A stretch of DNA of 64,000 nucleotides, taken from contig NZ_WBOM01000002.1 of the NCBI RefSeq assembly GCF_008973755.1, positions 553,831 through 617,830 of the forward strand, written 5' to 3'. The notes beneath the pieces were generated by a model. It did not search any database and was not told where the DNA came from. It worked only from the letters and a program-made list of their open reading frames with translations. The stretch is from Nitrincola alkalilacustris. GTDB taxonomy: Bacteria > Pseudomonadota > Gammaproteobacteria > Pseudomonadales > Balneatricaceae. Position numbers and translations under genes: made by a program. Shown here piece after piece: positions 9,381-18,514 of this stretch (its first letter is position 1; every line of letters begins with the position of its first letter).

Positions 9381-9407
9381 GCCGCCCCACTGTGGGCGGT
9401 TTTTTTA
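9381..9407 (+). terminator. Rho-independent terminator after ftsZ
   Basis: A CCGCCC / GGGCGG stem (9382-9387 with 9394-9399) is followed directly by a run of seven T. It sits about 50 bases after the ftsZ stop and closes an ftsAZ-only transcription unit. Confidence 0.9.
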
Positions 9408-9518
9408 TTGTGTAATGGGCGCATAATACTGTCAGAAGTGGTTAACTATAAAACCACATCACGGATGTGAACAGATAGGTATACATCCAGAAATGGATAT
9501 ACGCGAGGTGTTTCCTGT

Positions 9519-11444
9519 ATGACCTTCAGGCAATGTTTGTTTCTGGCTGCGCTGTGGATTCCCGGTACTGCCCAGGCGACTGAGTCACATTACGAATCTG
9601 CTCCTTTTATTCCGCATCAGGCAGGTCTTGGAGAGGTTGTGAAAGGGGATTTGAATATCTCTTCGAGCGGCTTCAAAAAGAGCCTCAAGGGTTTAGAGTT
9701 CGCACCGCCATCGACCCGTGTTACATTGCAACTGAGGCCTGTGGATGAGTTTGATACCCACTCACCTGAGGCCGGCTCAGCTGATGAGCCCTCTGAGGGG
9801 CAGCTCAAGGCCTTCAAAGTGGGAGATGGCTACAGGACAGTTGATTTCCCTTATATCGATCTCGCATCCCTGGACTGGGTATCTGTTGCATCTGGAGGTT
9901 TTCGTTCTGTTATGGATCTGAGTATTCCGGGTCAGCCTTCTGCTTTCCGTATTGGATTAAGCCCGGATTTGTTTCCCGAAGGGGTCGAGTTGTACCTCTA
10001 CAGCCCCCTGCTGCCCGTCCATTACTACGGCCCCTTTACCGCTGATATGCTGAGTAAGCACCCTTCAGATGAGACCTACTGGTTGCCGGTTGTGGAAGGG
10101 GGGCTTGCTCGCCTGGAGCTCTACATAGACCATCCAGCACAGCTGGCACTGAAAACACTTGAGATAGATTATGTTTCGGTGCTGCATGACTCAGTCATAT
10201 CTCGGCACTTGAAAAGCCTTGATGAGGTGGGTGCGGCGGGAAGTTGTCATCGAAATGTCAGTTGTGATGCCGATAGTTTGCTGTTGTCTGATACGACAGC
10301 CAAATACCTGATAACTTCCAGCTTCGGCTCGACATATATGTGTACGGGGATGCTGCTGAATGATGCGGTCAGTAGTCAGGAGCCCTGGTTCGCAACAGCC
10401 AATCACTGTGTAGGTCGTAACAGGGAAGCTGCATCCATGCAGTTCTACTGGCGATTCAGGAGTGCATCCTGCACGAGTAATCAGGCAATAACGCCCTTGC
10501 AGACAACGATTGGCGGAGGGGATCTTCTGGCAACAGACAGTATTCTTGATGTTTCATTCCTGCGCCTTAATGAGAGGCCTCCCGTTACGGCAAGAGCGGG
10601 TTGGACCAGCTCTCCTCAGTCATTGCAGACATCAGTGCGCGGTATTCACCACCCCAGAGGAGATCTCCAGAAGCTCAGCAGCGGTCGAATCATCGATACG
10701 GATTATTGGGACCGGCCAGCCTTTCCTGATACACATTGGGTAGTGCGCTGGAGTACCGGGGCTGTCGAGTCCGGTTCAAGTGGCTCTGGGATATTCAATG
10801 GTAATAATCAGCTGGTCGGGATTCTGACAGGAGGTTCCTCCAGCTGCACTTTTCAAAGCGCTCCTGATTACTATGGCCGCTTCGATCTCGCTTATCCCGA
10901 ACTCAGGGAGTGGCTGGTACCTGATCCGGTGGATACTGACAGGGTGCTGATCTCGGGATCGGTTTCGACCATGATGGCTCAGCCGACACCTGTCTGCGCC
11001 ATGGTGCTGATCAATGGACAGCATATGTTTTCCTGTGATGGTCAGGGAGGTTTTGAGCTTGATGTGCCCCTGGATGCTAATGGAGAGATCACCATCTTTG
11101 CCTTTGCGGATGGTTTCGCCCCTTTCAGGGCTGTCATTCGGCCTGCTGCTGAGAGGATCACCTACCAGATCCCCATGCAGGCTGATTACAGTGCCCCTCC
11201 GTTCGTGTCTGTTGAAAGTCTGACAGTGCTTTCTGGTAATCGGGCGCGTGCAACAGGCAGAATTACAACGCAGCAAGGCGTTCCGCTATGTTCGATGGTG
11301 CTGATCAATGGTCAGCATATGTTTACCTGTGATGGTGAAGGGCGCTTTGATCTGACGGTACCGCGTGCAGCGGATGGGTCGCTGACATTGTTCAGTTTTG
11401 TGGATGGATTTGCACCCTTCAGACAGGTGTACAACGGTTTCTGA
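9519..11444 (+). CDS. Secreted trypsin-like serine protease (lysyl-endopeptidase type) with two C-terminal repeat modules
   Basis: The 641-residue protein has a signal peptide (1-20, cleavage after TAQA), a long N-terminal region, and an S1-type catalytic domain around 240-460. The triad is visible: His296 in ATANHCVG, Asp344 in DSILDVSFLRL and Ser421 in ESGSSGSGIF. The GSSGSG motif resembles Achromobacter lysyl endopeptidase. Two ~65-residue repeats follow (about 475-550 and 575-641), both with the core MVLINGQHMF-CDG and ending DGFAPFR. These modules recur in secreted gammaproteobacterial proteins; their role is unknown. The gene is monocistronic, with GAGGTG ahead of the ATG. Confidence 0.88.
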   Translation: MTFRQCLFLAALWIPGTAQATESHYESAPFIPHQAGLGEVVKGDLNISSSGFKKSLKGLEFAPPSTRVTLQLRPVDEFDTHSPEAGSADEPSEGQLKAFKVGDGYRTVDFPYIDLASLDWVSVASGGFRSVMDLSIPGQPSAFRIGLSPDLFPEGVELYLYSPLLPVHYYGPFTADMLSKHPSDETYWLPVVEGGLARLELYIDHPAQLALKTLEIDYVSVLHDSVISRHLKSLDEVGAAGSCHRNVSCDADSLLLSDTTAKYLITSSFGSTYMCTGMLLNDAVSSQEPWFATANHCVGRNREAASMQFYWRFRSASCTSNQAITPLQTTIGGGDLLATDSILDVSFLRLNERPPVTARAGWTSSPQSLQTSVRGIHHPRGDLQKLSSGRIIDTDYWDRPAFPDTHWVVRWSTGAVESGSSGSGIFNGNNQLVGILTGGSSSCTFQSAPDYYGRFDLAYPELREWLVPDPVDTDRVLISGSVSTMMAQPTPVCAMVLINGQHMFSCDGQGGFELDVPLDANGEITIFAFADGFAPFRAVIRPAAERITYQIPMQADYSAPPFVSVESLTVLSGNRARATGRITTQQGVPLCSMVLINGQHMFTCDGEGRFDLTVPRAADGSLTLFSFVDGFAPFRQVYNGF

Positions 11445-11485
11445 GGCCCGCATCCTTGCGGGGCTTAATCCCTCTGGGCTTAGCG

Positions 11486-13249
11486 CTATAGCCAGAAGAA
11501 CCAGATAGCACCGACGGTTGTCAGGCCAGTGACCAGATTCATCGGCAGGCCCACTTTGAGGAAGTCCGTAAAGTGGTAGCCACCCGGGCCATAGACCATC
11601 AGGTTAGTCTGGTAGCCCAAAGGGGATGCGAAGCTGGCTGAAGCACCCATCATGATGGCGATGACGAAGGGTTCGGGTGCAAAACCCGCTGCATTCGTCA
11701 TTTCCAGCGTGATGGGTAGCATCAGAATCGCTGCGGCATTGTTGGTGATCATCTCCGTCAGCAACGATACCGCCAGACAGGTGAGCAGCAGCATCAGCAG
11801 CAGGTTGCCGTTACTGACAGAGACCATATGCTCTGCCAGGAAGCTGGCCAGACCGGTCTTATAGAGGGCAACACCCATCGCAAAGGAGGCTGCTATGGTG
11901 ATCAGGACCGTCAGATCAAGGCTCTTTTGCATGTCGCCGGAGCTGCAGCAGCCAGTCAGCAGCATGGCCGCAGCACCCAAAAGAGCAGCGTTGAGCATGC
12001 TGGTGATGCCAAAGGATGCCAGAGCGACCAGTCCGGCCAGAATGCCCCAGGCTATCCAGGCTTTCTGATGGCGGGGTGTCTGGGCTTCAAGGTCATTGAT
12101 CAGCAAGAAGTCGTGTGCATGGCGCTGGCGCGTAACAAACGCCGGGCGGGCTTCCAGCAGCAGGGTGTCACCTGCCTGCAGACGAATACTACCCAGATTA
12201 CCCTTGATACGTCTGGCACCACGCGCCACTGCAAGCACTACCGCACCATAGCGATCCCTGAAGCGTGAGTCGCGGATGGTCTGTCCGATACAATCACAAT
12301 GCCCTGATACCACGGCTTCCACCAGGCAGCGCTCAGCTTTGTCCTTGGCGAGCGTGGGTGTGCTGTCATCGGTTGACGCCACAATGCCGTGGATGCGAAG
12401 CAGGTCGATGATCGCTTCCGTATCACCGGCAAAAACCAGCCTGTCACCACCTTTCAGTCTTTCCTGAGAGGGGACGGCTGTCACGATATTACCATCGCGT
12501 TCGATCTCGACCAGATACACCCGCTCAAGATCGCGCAGCCCTGCTTCGGCAACCGTTTTGCCAACCAGAGGGCCGCCATAGGCAATGGCGACTTCGAGTG
12601 TGAACTCACGAAGGTTGCTGAAGGGTTGCTCTTTTTCACGTTGTGGCAGGGCTTTGGGTATCCACCAGAGCATGAACAGCAGCCCGACCACTGCGACCGT
12701 CAGGCCGACGCTGGTGATGGAGAAGAGTGACAGGCCTTCATGTCCACTGAGGCTCTGGAACTGGCCATTAACGATCAAGTTGGTGCTGGTGCCGATCAAA
12801 GTCAGGGTGCCGCCGAGAATGGCGGCATAGCTCAGAGGCATCAGCAGCAGGTTGACTGGCACGCGAATTTTTTTCGACCAGGAGATGACGGCCGGAATCA
12901 TCGTGGCAACAACCGGCGTGTTATTCAGAAAACCGCTGAGCAGCAGAACCGGAAGACTCAGGCGGAACTGGGCTTTTCTGACAGAGTCGGGTTTGCCCAG
13001 CAGATATTTGACGACGATATCGATACCGCCGGAATGGTGGATCCCGGCAGCAACAACAAACATGGCGGCCACGGTGATCAATCCGGGATTGCTGAAGCCG
13101 GACAAGGCTTCGGCCGGATTCAGAATGCCGGTCACACTGAGAATGATCAATACGGCCGTCATCACCAGATGAGGGCCGATTCGTGTGAAGATAAGGGTAG
13201 CCAGCGCCCCGATCACGAGTGTGGCGCAAAGCAGTGCTTGCCAATCCAT
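11486..13249 (-). CDS. SLC13-family sodium-coupled anion permease with internal TrkA-C domains
   Basis: The protein has 587 residues with about a dozen hydrophobic segments. The N-terminal half carries the ion-transporter signature (ETVTAAMFVVAAGI-like region, then GFLNNTPVVATMIP), and a symmetric copy near the C terminus reads LTEMITNNAAAILMLPIT. Two soluble RCK/TrkA-C modules lie between them at about 205-290 and 300-380. This architecture is typical of bacterial sulfate/dicarboxylate:sodium symporters such as SdcS/CysZ-like SLC13 members. The transported anion cannot be read from sequence. AGGA precedes the ATG at 13249. Confidence 0.85.
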   Translation of the reverse strand: MDWQALLCATLVIGALATLIFTRIGPHLVMTAVLIILSVTGILNPAEALSGFSNPGLITVAAMFVVAAGIHHSGGIDIVVKYLLGKPDSVRKAQFRLSLPVLLLSGFLNNTPVVATMIPAVISWSKKIRVPVNLLLMPLSYAAILGGTLTLIGTSTNLIVNGQFQSLSGHEGLSLFSITSVGLTVAVVGLLFMLWWIPKALPQREKEQPFSNLREFTLEVAIAYGGPLVGKTVAEAGLRDLERVYLVEIERDGNIVTAVPSQERLKGGDRLVFAGDTEAIIDLLRIHGIVASTDDSTPTLAKDKAERCLVEAVVSGHCDCIGQTIRDSRFRDRYGAVVLAVARGARRIKGNLGSIRLQAGDTLLLEARPAFVTRQRHAHDFLLINDLEAQTPRHQKAWIAWGILAGLVALASFGITSMLNAALLGAAAMLLTGCCSSGDMQKSLDLTVLITIAASFAMGVALYKTGLASFLAEHMVSVSNGNLLLMLLLTCLAVSLLTEMITNNAAAILMLPITLEMTNAAGFAPEPFVIAIMMGASASFASPLGYQTNLMVYGPGGYHFTDFLKVGLPMNLVTGLTTVGAIWFFWL

Positions 13250-13341
13250 GATGTCCTGAATACCGTTGCTGTATATATTCAGGGAGCAGGATAACCTTAT
13301 CTATTTATCATATAAAGGAATAAAAAATAATTTACTTATAA

Positions 13342-14871
13342 CTAACCATCCATTCTCCAGCGCAGTCGATACAGATCCAGCCGCCTGTCTTTAAGATTGG
13401 TGACAGAGCCCTCATTACGAATCACTCGAATACGTGACAGATCAAGGTCGGAGAACATGATCATCTCGGTATTTGGTGTGGTTTCCGACATGATGGCATC
13501 GTGCGGAAAGGCAAAGTCAGACGGCGAGAAAACTGATGACTGAGCATACTGCACATCCAGGCTTTTCACCGATGGCAGGTTGCCGACACTGCCGCAGATC
13601 ACGACATAGCACTCGTTTTCAATCGCACGTGCCTGGGCGCAATGACGTACACGCAGGTAACCGTTCTTGGTATCGGTCCAGAAGGGCACGAAGAGTATAT
13701 CCATATCCTTGTCGGCCAGTATGCGTGCCAGCTCCGGGAACTCGACATCGTAGCAGATCAGAATACCGACACGACCTGCATCCGTTTCGAACACCTCCAG
13801 TTCATCACCGCCACGTATCACCCAGTCACGTCGCTCATGGGGTGTGATATGCAGCTTGCGCTGCTCTGCCACAGTCCCATCCCGACGACACAGGTAGGAA
13901 ACATTATAGAGGTGTTCACCCTCCATGACGGGCATGGAGCCGGTGATGATATTGATGTTATAGCTGACGGCCAGGTTAGACATATAATTGCGAATCTGGT
14001 CAGTCAGTGTCGCCAGGAAGCGGATCGCTTCAGTCTGGTTGGTCTGATCGGTCAGCCCCATCAGCGGCGCATTGAAAAACTCCGGCAGTACGGCAAAGTC
14101 GCTCTGGTAGTTGGTAATGGCATCAATGAAGTATTCGACCTGCTCCAGCAACTCCTCCACCGAACTGACTTTACGCATCTGCCACTGCACCGCCCCGACC
14201 CGGACCTGCGTCGGGCGGCTGTTGATGACGCTTGTTGACGGCTCAAACAGAATGTTGCTCCACTCCAGCAAGGTAGCATAGCCCTGGGATTTATCATCCT
14301 CAGGCAGATACAGCCCCAGCAGGCGTTTGACCTCAAAATCATTGGCCAGCTGAAAACTCAGGATCGGGTCGTAGATCTCACGGCTGCGAACCCGATTGAT
14401 ATATTCACTCGGAGAGAGCTCATCAGAGTGTTCGTGATAATTGGGGATGCGTCCGCCAGCCAGAATGGCACGCAGGTTCAGCTGCCGACAGAGCTCCTTG
14501 CGCGCATCATACATGCGGCGGCCCAGCCGATAGCCGCGATAATCAGGGTGGATCAATACATCAAGCCCATAGATGGCATCACCCTCGGGATTATTGAGGA
14601 TAGTCATCCGCTTGCTGATCAGGTCATCGTAGTTGTGCGGGTTACTGAACCTGTCATAGCTGACCTGAACCGTGAGGGCTATCCCGATCAGTTGCTCGCC
14701 ATCCAGTATGGCAATCTGTCCTTCGGGAAAGTCGTCTATCAGTTTGTGGATGGTGTGTTCGGGCCAGGAGCCACCGATGTCGTTGTAGACTCGGTCCATC
14801 AGTATTTCCAGCTGGAGATAGTCACTATGTTCCAGATTCCTGACTATCAGATGCATATCGTCGTGTTGCAT
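13342..14871 (-). CDS. GNAT acetyltransferase fused to a nitrilase-superfamily amidohydrolase
   Basis: The protein has 509 residues in two parts. Residues 1-215 are a GNAT domain with acetyl-CoA site DVLIHPDYRGYRLGRRMYDA. Residues 222-490 are a carbon-nitrogen hydrolase with the complete catalytic triad: Glu264 (LPEFF), Lys339 (QRKLHIT) and Cys373 (LICYDVEFPE). The fusion is a recognised but functionally poorly defined family. It suggests acetyl transfer and amide hydrolysis on the same metabolite. The gene is immediately downstream (16 bases) of the pseudouridine synthase gene on the same strand. Confidence 0.9.
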   Translation of the reverse strand: MQHDDMHLIVRNLEHSDYLQLEILMDRVYNDIGGSWPEHTIHKLIDDFPEGQIAILDGEQLIGIALTVQVSYDRFSNPHNYDDLISKRMTILNNPEGDAIYGLDVLIHPDYRGYRLGRRMYDARKELCRQLNLRAILAGGRIPNYHEHSDELSPSEYINRVRSREIYDPILSFQLANDFEVKRLLGLYLPEDDKSQGYATLLEWSNILFEPSTSVINSRPTQVRVGAVQWQMRKVSSVEELLEQVEYFIDAITNYQSDFAVLPEFFNAPLMGLTDQTNQTEAIRFLATLTDQIRNYMSNLAVSYNINIITGSMPVMEGEHLYNVSYLCRRDGTVAEQRKLHITPHERRDWVIRGGDELEVFETDAGRVGILICYDVEFPELARILADKDMDILFVPFWTDTKNGYLRVRHCAQARAIENECYVVICGSVGNLPSVKSLDVQYAQSSVFSPSDFAFPHDAIMSETTPNTEMIMFSDLDLSRIRVIRNEGSVTNLKDRRLDLYRLRWRMDG

Positions 14872-14886
14872 GGCGTGCCTCTTATG

Positions 14887-15702
14887 TCAGATGGCTGTTT
14901 CGTTGGTACTGAACAGCATGGGTTTGTTACTGACCGGACAGGTGAAGCCGAGTTCACAGGCTTCTAGCTGCAGACCGTCGCGGTTCTTGTTGTGCTTGCC
15001 GTAATTGGGGTCCCCCATCAAAGGGTGGCCAATCATCTCGAAATGGCGTCTTATCTGGTGCGTACGCCCTGTCTCAATGCGTATGCTGAGTTCGCTGACC
15101 CCTTTGTCCTTATCGAACTGCAGGCGCTGGAAGTGTGTCAGTGCAGACTTTCCATCCAGCGGCAGGTCTATCGTTCCTGCTTCGTCTGTTTCGCCGATCA
15201 CGATGGCGCGATAGCACTTCTTGACTTTGTTTTCCCTGAACTGGGCTGACAGGCTGGCCGCGCCCTGGCGGTTGTGAGCCAGCAGCATCAGGCCTGATGT
15301 TTCCCTGTCCAGGCGGTGCACCAGAAAGACGGGCTTGTTCAGTTGTTTTTCTGCGATTCTCATCAAGGATAGATGATCACTGAAGTTATTGCCCTGCGCG
15401 ACGATCCCGGCAGGTTTGTACCAGACGCTGCAGGCCTTGTTTTGAAACAGGCACTGAACGCCCTCGGGTGGTGTACGTTGCAGCAGCTCGGCATCGTGAT
15501 AAAGTTCAAGGATGTCACCCTTACGGACGATGGTGGTGCTGCGACGCAGGCGTTTACGCTGGCGCTGAACCAACCAGACGGCACCCTTGTTCATGGCGTC
15601 CTTGATGCGCTGCTTTGACAGCTGGCTCAGCTGTGTCAGAAGAGTTGCCGCATCCTGACCATCCTCTTCGGCAGTGATGGTGTGTTTCAGTGAGATCTTC
15701 AC
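14887..15702 (-). CDS. RluA-family pseudouridine synthase
   Basis: The protein has 271 residues. The N-terminal S4-like region (LSKQRIKDAMNKGAVWL) is followed by the catalytic domain with the RluA motif HRLDRETSGLML, whose Asp is the nucleophile, and RTHQIRRHFEMIGHPLMGD. It isomerises uridine in rRNA or tRNA. The exact target is not clear; length and S4-like start resemble RluA/TruC-type members. Its ATG overlaps the stop of tlyA by four bases (ATGA), so the two are translationally coupled RNA-modification genes. Confidence 0.88.
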   Translation of the reverse strand: MKISLKHTITAEEDGQDAATLLTQLSQLSKQRIKDAMNKGAVWLVQRQRKRLRRSTTIVRKGDILELYHDAELLQRTPPEGVQCLFQNKACSVWYKPAGIVAQGNNFSDHLSLMRIAEKQLNKPVFLVHRLDRETSGLMLLAHNRQGAASLSAQFRENKVKKCYRAIVIGETDEAGTIDLPLDGKSALTHFQRLQFDKDKGVSELSIRIETGRTHQIRRHFEMIGHPLMGDPNYGKHNKNRDGLQLEACELGFTCPVSNKPMLFSTNETAI

Positions 15703-16475
15703 AATGCTTCCTCAAGGGCAGGGCGGCTGGCCAGTAGCAGAAATTCATGATTGCCATCTCCACCCAGAATCGGGCTTTCGCGGTAGGCAAAAGGTTTTAA
15801 CCCGTGTGTTTCGCAGCATTGGGTGATTTTTTCCTGCAGGTCGTGATAGAGCGAGTCATCGCGAACTATCCCACCTTTTCCGACTCCTTCCGGGCCCACC
15901 TCAAACTGAGGTTTCACCAGCGAAATCAAGATACCTCCGGGCTTGAGCAGCGGTGTCAGTCCCGGAAGTATCAATGTCTGTGATATGAAGGACACATCCA
16001 TCACCACCAGATCAAAGCCTTTGCCAGCGGTGTGTTGCAGCAGTTCATCGGTATCCAGATGACGTGCGTTACTGCCTTCATAGCAGATCACCCGAGGGTC
16101 CTGGCGCAGCTTCTGAGCCAGTTGATCATGTCCGACCTCAATCCCGATCACTTTGACAGCGCCCTGCTGCAGCAGACAGTCGGTGAAGCCGCCTGTAGAC
16201 TGGCCGATATCCAGAGCGATGGTTCCCTTTACCGGTATCGGGCAGTCCTGGAGTGCATCAAGCAGTTTCAATGCGCCACGTGAGACAAAGTGATCGGCAG
16301 CGCCGGGGACGATATGCAGCTCTGTCTCTTCGGGCAGCTTAAGTCCCGGTTTTGTGGCGGTTTTCCAGTGATTGTCGACGAGGTAGCTGACACGTTCATC
16401 GGCAATAATCTGCTGGGCCTGGCTGCGGCTTCGGCATAATCCGCGCTCGGTCAGTAGAAGGTCAAGACGTTGCAT
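15699..16475 (-). CDS. tlyA: TlyA-family rRNA 2'-O-methyltransferase (hemolysin-like)
   Basis: From ATG 16475 the protein has 258 residues. It starts with an S4 RNA-binding domain (MQRLDLLLTERGLCRSRSQA) and continues into an FtsJ/RrmJ methyltransferase fold: DIGQSTGGFTDCLLQQGAVK (SAM site), DLVVMDVSF and LVKPQFEVG. The K-D-K-E type catalytic tetrad region is present. TlyA proteins methylate 2'-hydroxyls in 16S and 23S rRNA. The longer frame start at 16499 lacks support. It overlaps the downstream pseudouridine synthase by four bases. Confidence 0.88.
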   Translation of the reverse strand: MQRLDLLLTERGLCRSRSQAQQIIADERVSYLVDNHWKTATKPGLKLPEETELHIVPGAADHFVSRGALKLLDALQDCPIPVKGTIALDIGQSTGGFTDCLLQQGAVKVIGIEVGHDQLAQKLRQDPRVICYEGSNARHLDTDELLQHTAGKGFDLVVMDVSFISQTLILPGLTPLLKPGGILISLVKPQFEVGPEGVGKGGIVRDDSLYHDLQEKITQCCETHGLKPFAYRESPILGGDGNHEFLLLASRPALEEAL

Positions 16476-16636
16476 AGTGTTTTCCGGCGAATGAAACAAT
16501 CACCATTATATGAGATGTACCGGGTATGTAATACAGTCGGCCGACTTGCGTTGCCATATCTGCGACAGGTGGGCTGGTAGTGGCGTGTGTGAAGGAGGTG
16601 TCGGCACGCTCCATTGGCGGGCCGACACTCAGGTGT

Positions 16637-17584
16637 TCAGCGTTGCAGCAAGGGCTTGTACCCGTCGGGTATTCCTTTGCTCACGACGGCGACAGCATCA
16701 TGATCGTGCAGGCTTTCGTGATGCTCAACTCTGACCCAGAAGTCCTTGTAGCTGGAGATGCGGTTCAGCGCTGACTTGAGGCGTCTTGCCGCATCTTCAC
16801 AGAACATCATGTTGGCGCCGTTGAGTCGCGCAAACTCCTGCTCATCTTCGCGTTTCACTGCTGTCTGAACTGGCGTCTGCAGTGCATCTTCGGCTCTGTT
16901 GATCAGGTCTATGACCGGCAGGGCGGTGATTTCATCAGGGTCAAGGCGAACCCAGATACGCGCATAGCTTCTCTGGCTGTGCGGTGTGGCAACACTGCCG
17001 CGTTCAGATCGCAGCCAGGACTCAACCTGTTCACGTGGCACGCTATCCTGCCCGCTGAAATCATCACGAAATGCCTGCTGCAGGAGTTGGCGCGACAGGG
17101 CCGCGGAGCAGGGGCAGGTGGATGAATAGGGCACAGTGACACCCAGCTCGATCGCATACTCGCCTTTACTCTGAACAACCTGAATAACCGTCGGGTAGGG
17201 CTTCCAGCCACTGAACTCACTCTTCAGGGCGGGGCGCTTCAGTGGATAGTCGAAGCGGAACTGAATCATGGCTGATTCACTGATCCCTTCATGGCTCTCG
17301 CAGATGTTGCTCAGCAACTGGTGCAGCGAGCGGGCTTCTACGGCTTGGTCGGCTGCAAAGTCATTCAGCAACAGATAGAGGCGCGACATGTGGATGCCCT
17401 TGACCTCGGGGTTCACTACATCGACATGGATATCAAGATGTGCAACCACAGGCTGCAGGCGTCCATCTTCCTGCAGCATGTTGACCGGCAGGGAGATCTG
17501 ACTCATTCCTACCCAGTCGAGTGTTTCGCGCGCCAATGGGCGTGCGGTTGCGGCGATGTCCGGCATCTCCAGTTTTGCATTCAT
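16637..17584 (-). CDS. folE2: GTP cyclohydrolase FolE2 (type IB)
   Basis: FolE2 converts GTP to 7,8-dihydroneopterin triphosphate, the first step of folate synthesis, using metals other than zinc. From ATG 17584 (AGAGG upstream) the protein has 315 residues. Conserved sites include the metal-ligand cysteine in YSSTCPCSAALSRQ, HGISESAMI-type region, HSQRSYARI and MMFCEDAARRLK. folE2 is commonly a zinc-starvation paralogue of folE, under Zur control. A Zur-box-like dyad lies 31-54 bases before the start (listed separately), which fits. Confidence 0.93.
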   Translation of the reverse strand: MNAKLEMPDIAATARPLARETLDWVGMSQISLPVNMLQEDGRLQPVVAHLDIHVDVVNPEVKGIHMSRLYLLLNDFAADQAVEARSLHQLLSNICESHEGISESAMIQFRFDYPLKRPALKSEFSGWKPYPTVIQVVQSKGEYAIELGVTVPYSSTCPCSAALSRQLLQQAFRDDFSGQDSVPREQVESWLRSERGSVATPHSQRSYARIWVRLDPDEITALPVIDLINRAEDALQTPVQTAVKREDEQEFARLNGANMMFCEDAARRLKSALNRISSYKDFWVRVEHHESLHDHDAVAVVSKGIPDGYKPLLQR

Positions 17585-17614
17585 GAGCAGCCTCTTCATC
17601 AGCAGTGACGTAGT

Positions 17615-17638
17615 GATACAGTCATATTATACAATGTC
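17615..17638 (-). promoter_or_regulatory. Candidate Zur operator upstream of folE2
   Basis: On the minus strand this reads GACATTGTATAATATGACTG followed by TATC. Aligned by eye to the gammaproteobacterial Zur consensus (GAAATGTTATAATATAACATTTC) about 15 of 23 positions agree, including the central TATAATAT and the outer GA. It sits where a repressor would block transcription of folE2. Confidence 0.5.
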
Positions 17639-17884
17639 GTGTCATTTCGCTTGTCCCTGTACGCCACATGCGATCTTTTCGCAGTTGCCCCAACGACTGA
17701 TTGCAACGTAACTACGCCGACATCTCCTTTATGGATCAGCAGGTCTGTGCCGATTTTCAACGTAATCTGACAATCTCCACAGGCTCCCGTGAGACCGTGC
17801 GATTGGAAACCGCGTATTATCGCCTCTTTGCGTCTCATTTTCAAAGATAAGTGTGTATTAAAACTTTGCAATCCACTCTTTAAT

Positions 17885-18382
17885 TCAATTTCTCTGGATG
17901 GGAAGTTGCAGGCTCTCCTTGACGCTCTCCATGACAATGTAGCTTTTCGAGTTTTTCACACCCGGCAACTTCAGCAGCATGTCGCCGAGCAACTCACGGT
18001 AGTGGGACATATCCTCAAGTCTTGCCTTGAGCAGATAATCGGCATCGCCCGAAACCAGATGGCACTCCATGATATAGGGCAGATCGGTGACCGCCTTGCT
18101 GAAACGCTCAAATGCATCTGCAGATTGGTAAGACAGGGCTATCTCGACAAACACCAGCAGATCATAGCCAAGTCTTTCCGGGTTGATGTTGGCGTGATAG
18201 CCGGTGATGAAGTTGTCCCGCTCCAGACGTTTGACGCGCTCCATGCAGGGTGTAGTCGACAGCCCCACCCGATCGGCGAGCTCTGTATAGGAGATGCGGC
18301 CCTCCTGTTGCAGGACATTCAATATGTTGCGATCAATACGATCCAGCTTTCGCGGTGGTGATTTTACAGTCTTGCTACGCAT
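17885..18382 (-). CDS. lrp: Lrp/AsnC-family regulator, Lrp-like, divergent from dadA
   Basis: The protein has 165 residues. The winged helix-turn-helix (LDRIDRNILNVLQQEGRISY, then ELADRVGLSTTPCMERVKRL) and the RAM effector domain (LLVFVEIAL, MECHLVSGDADYLLK, LLKLPGVKNSKSYIVMESVK) closely follow E. coli Lrp. Divergence from dadA matches the Pseudomonas dadR-dadA arrangement, where the Lrp-type regulator responds to alanine and controls dadAX. The 132-bp shared intergenic region is AT-rich and is the likely operator. Identity as global Lrp versus dedicated DadR is not settled. Confidence 0.88.
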   Translation of the reverse strand: MRSKTVKSPPRKLDRIDRNILNVLQQEGRISYTELADRVGLSTTPCMERVKRLERDNFITGYHANINPERLGYDLLVFVEIALSYQSADAFERFSKAVTDLPYIMECHLVSGDADYLLKARLEDMSHYRELLGDMLLKLPGVKNSKSYIVMESVKESLQLPIQRN

Positions 18383-18514
18383 AGGATTTCCTGAAATTTT
18401 CTTTATAGCGAAATAATCACCTGATTTATTCCTTAAATCAAAAAAAATTTCTGTTTAATTTGACCTAGAATAGACATATATCGCGTTTAAATTTTCAGTT
18501 CCGGAGTGGTCGCT

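Noticed and set aside
12740..13294. Long antisense frames opposite the SLC13 gene and similar long frames opposite ftsZ and prc
   Set aside because: They are shadows of real genes: no ribosome-binding sites, low-complexity composition and no recognisable domains.
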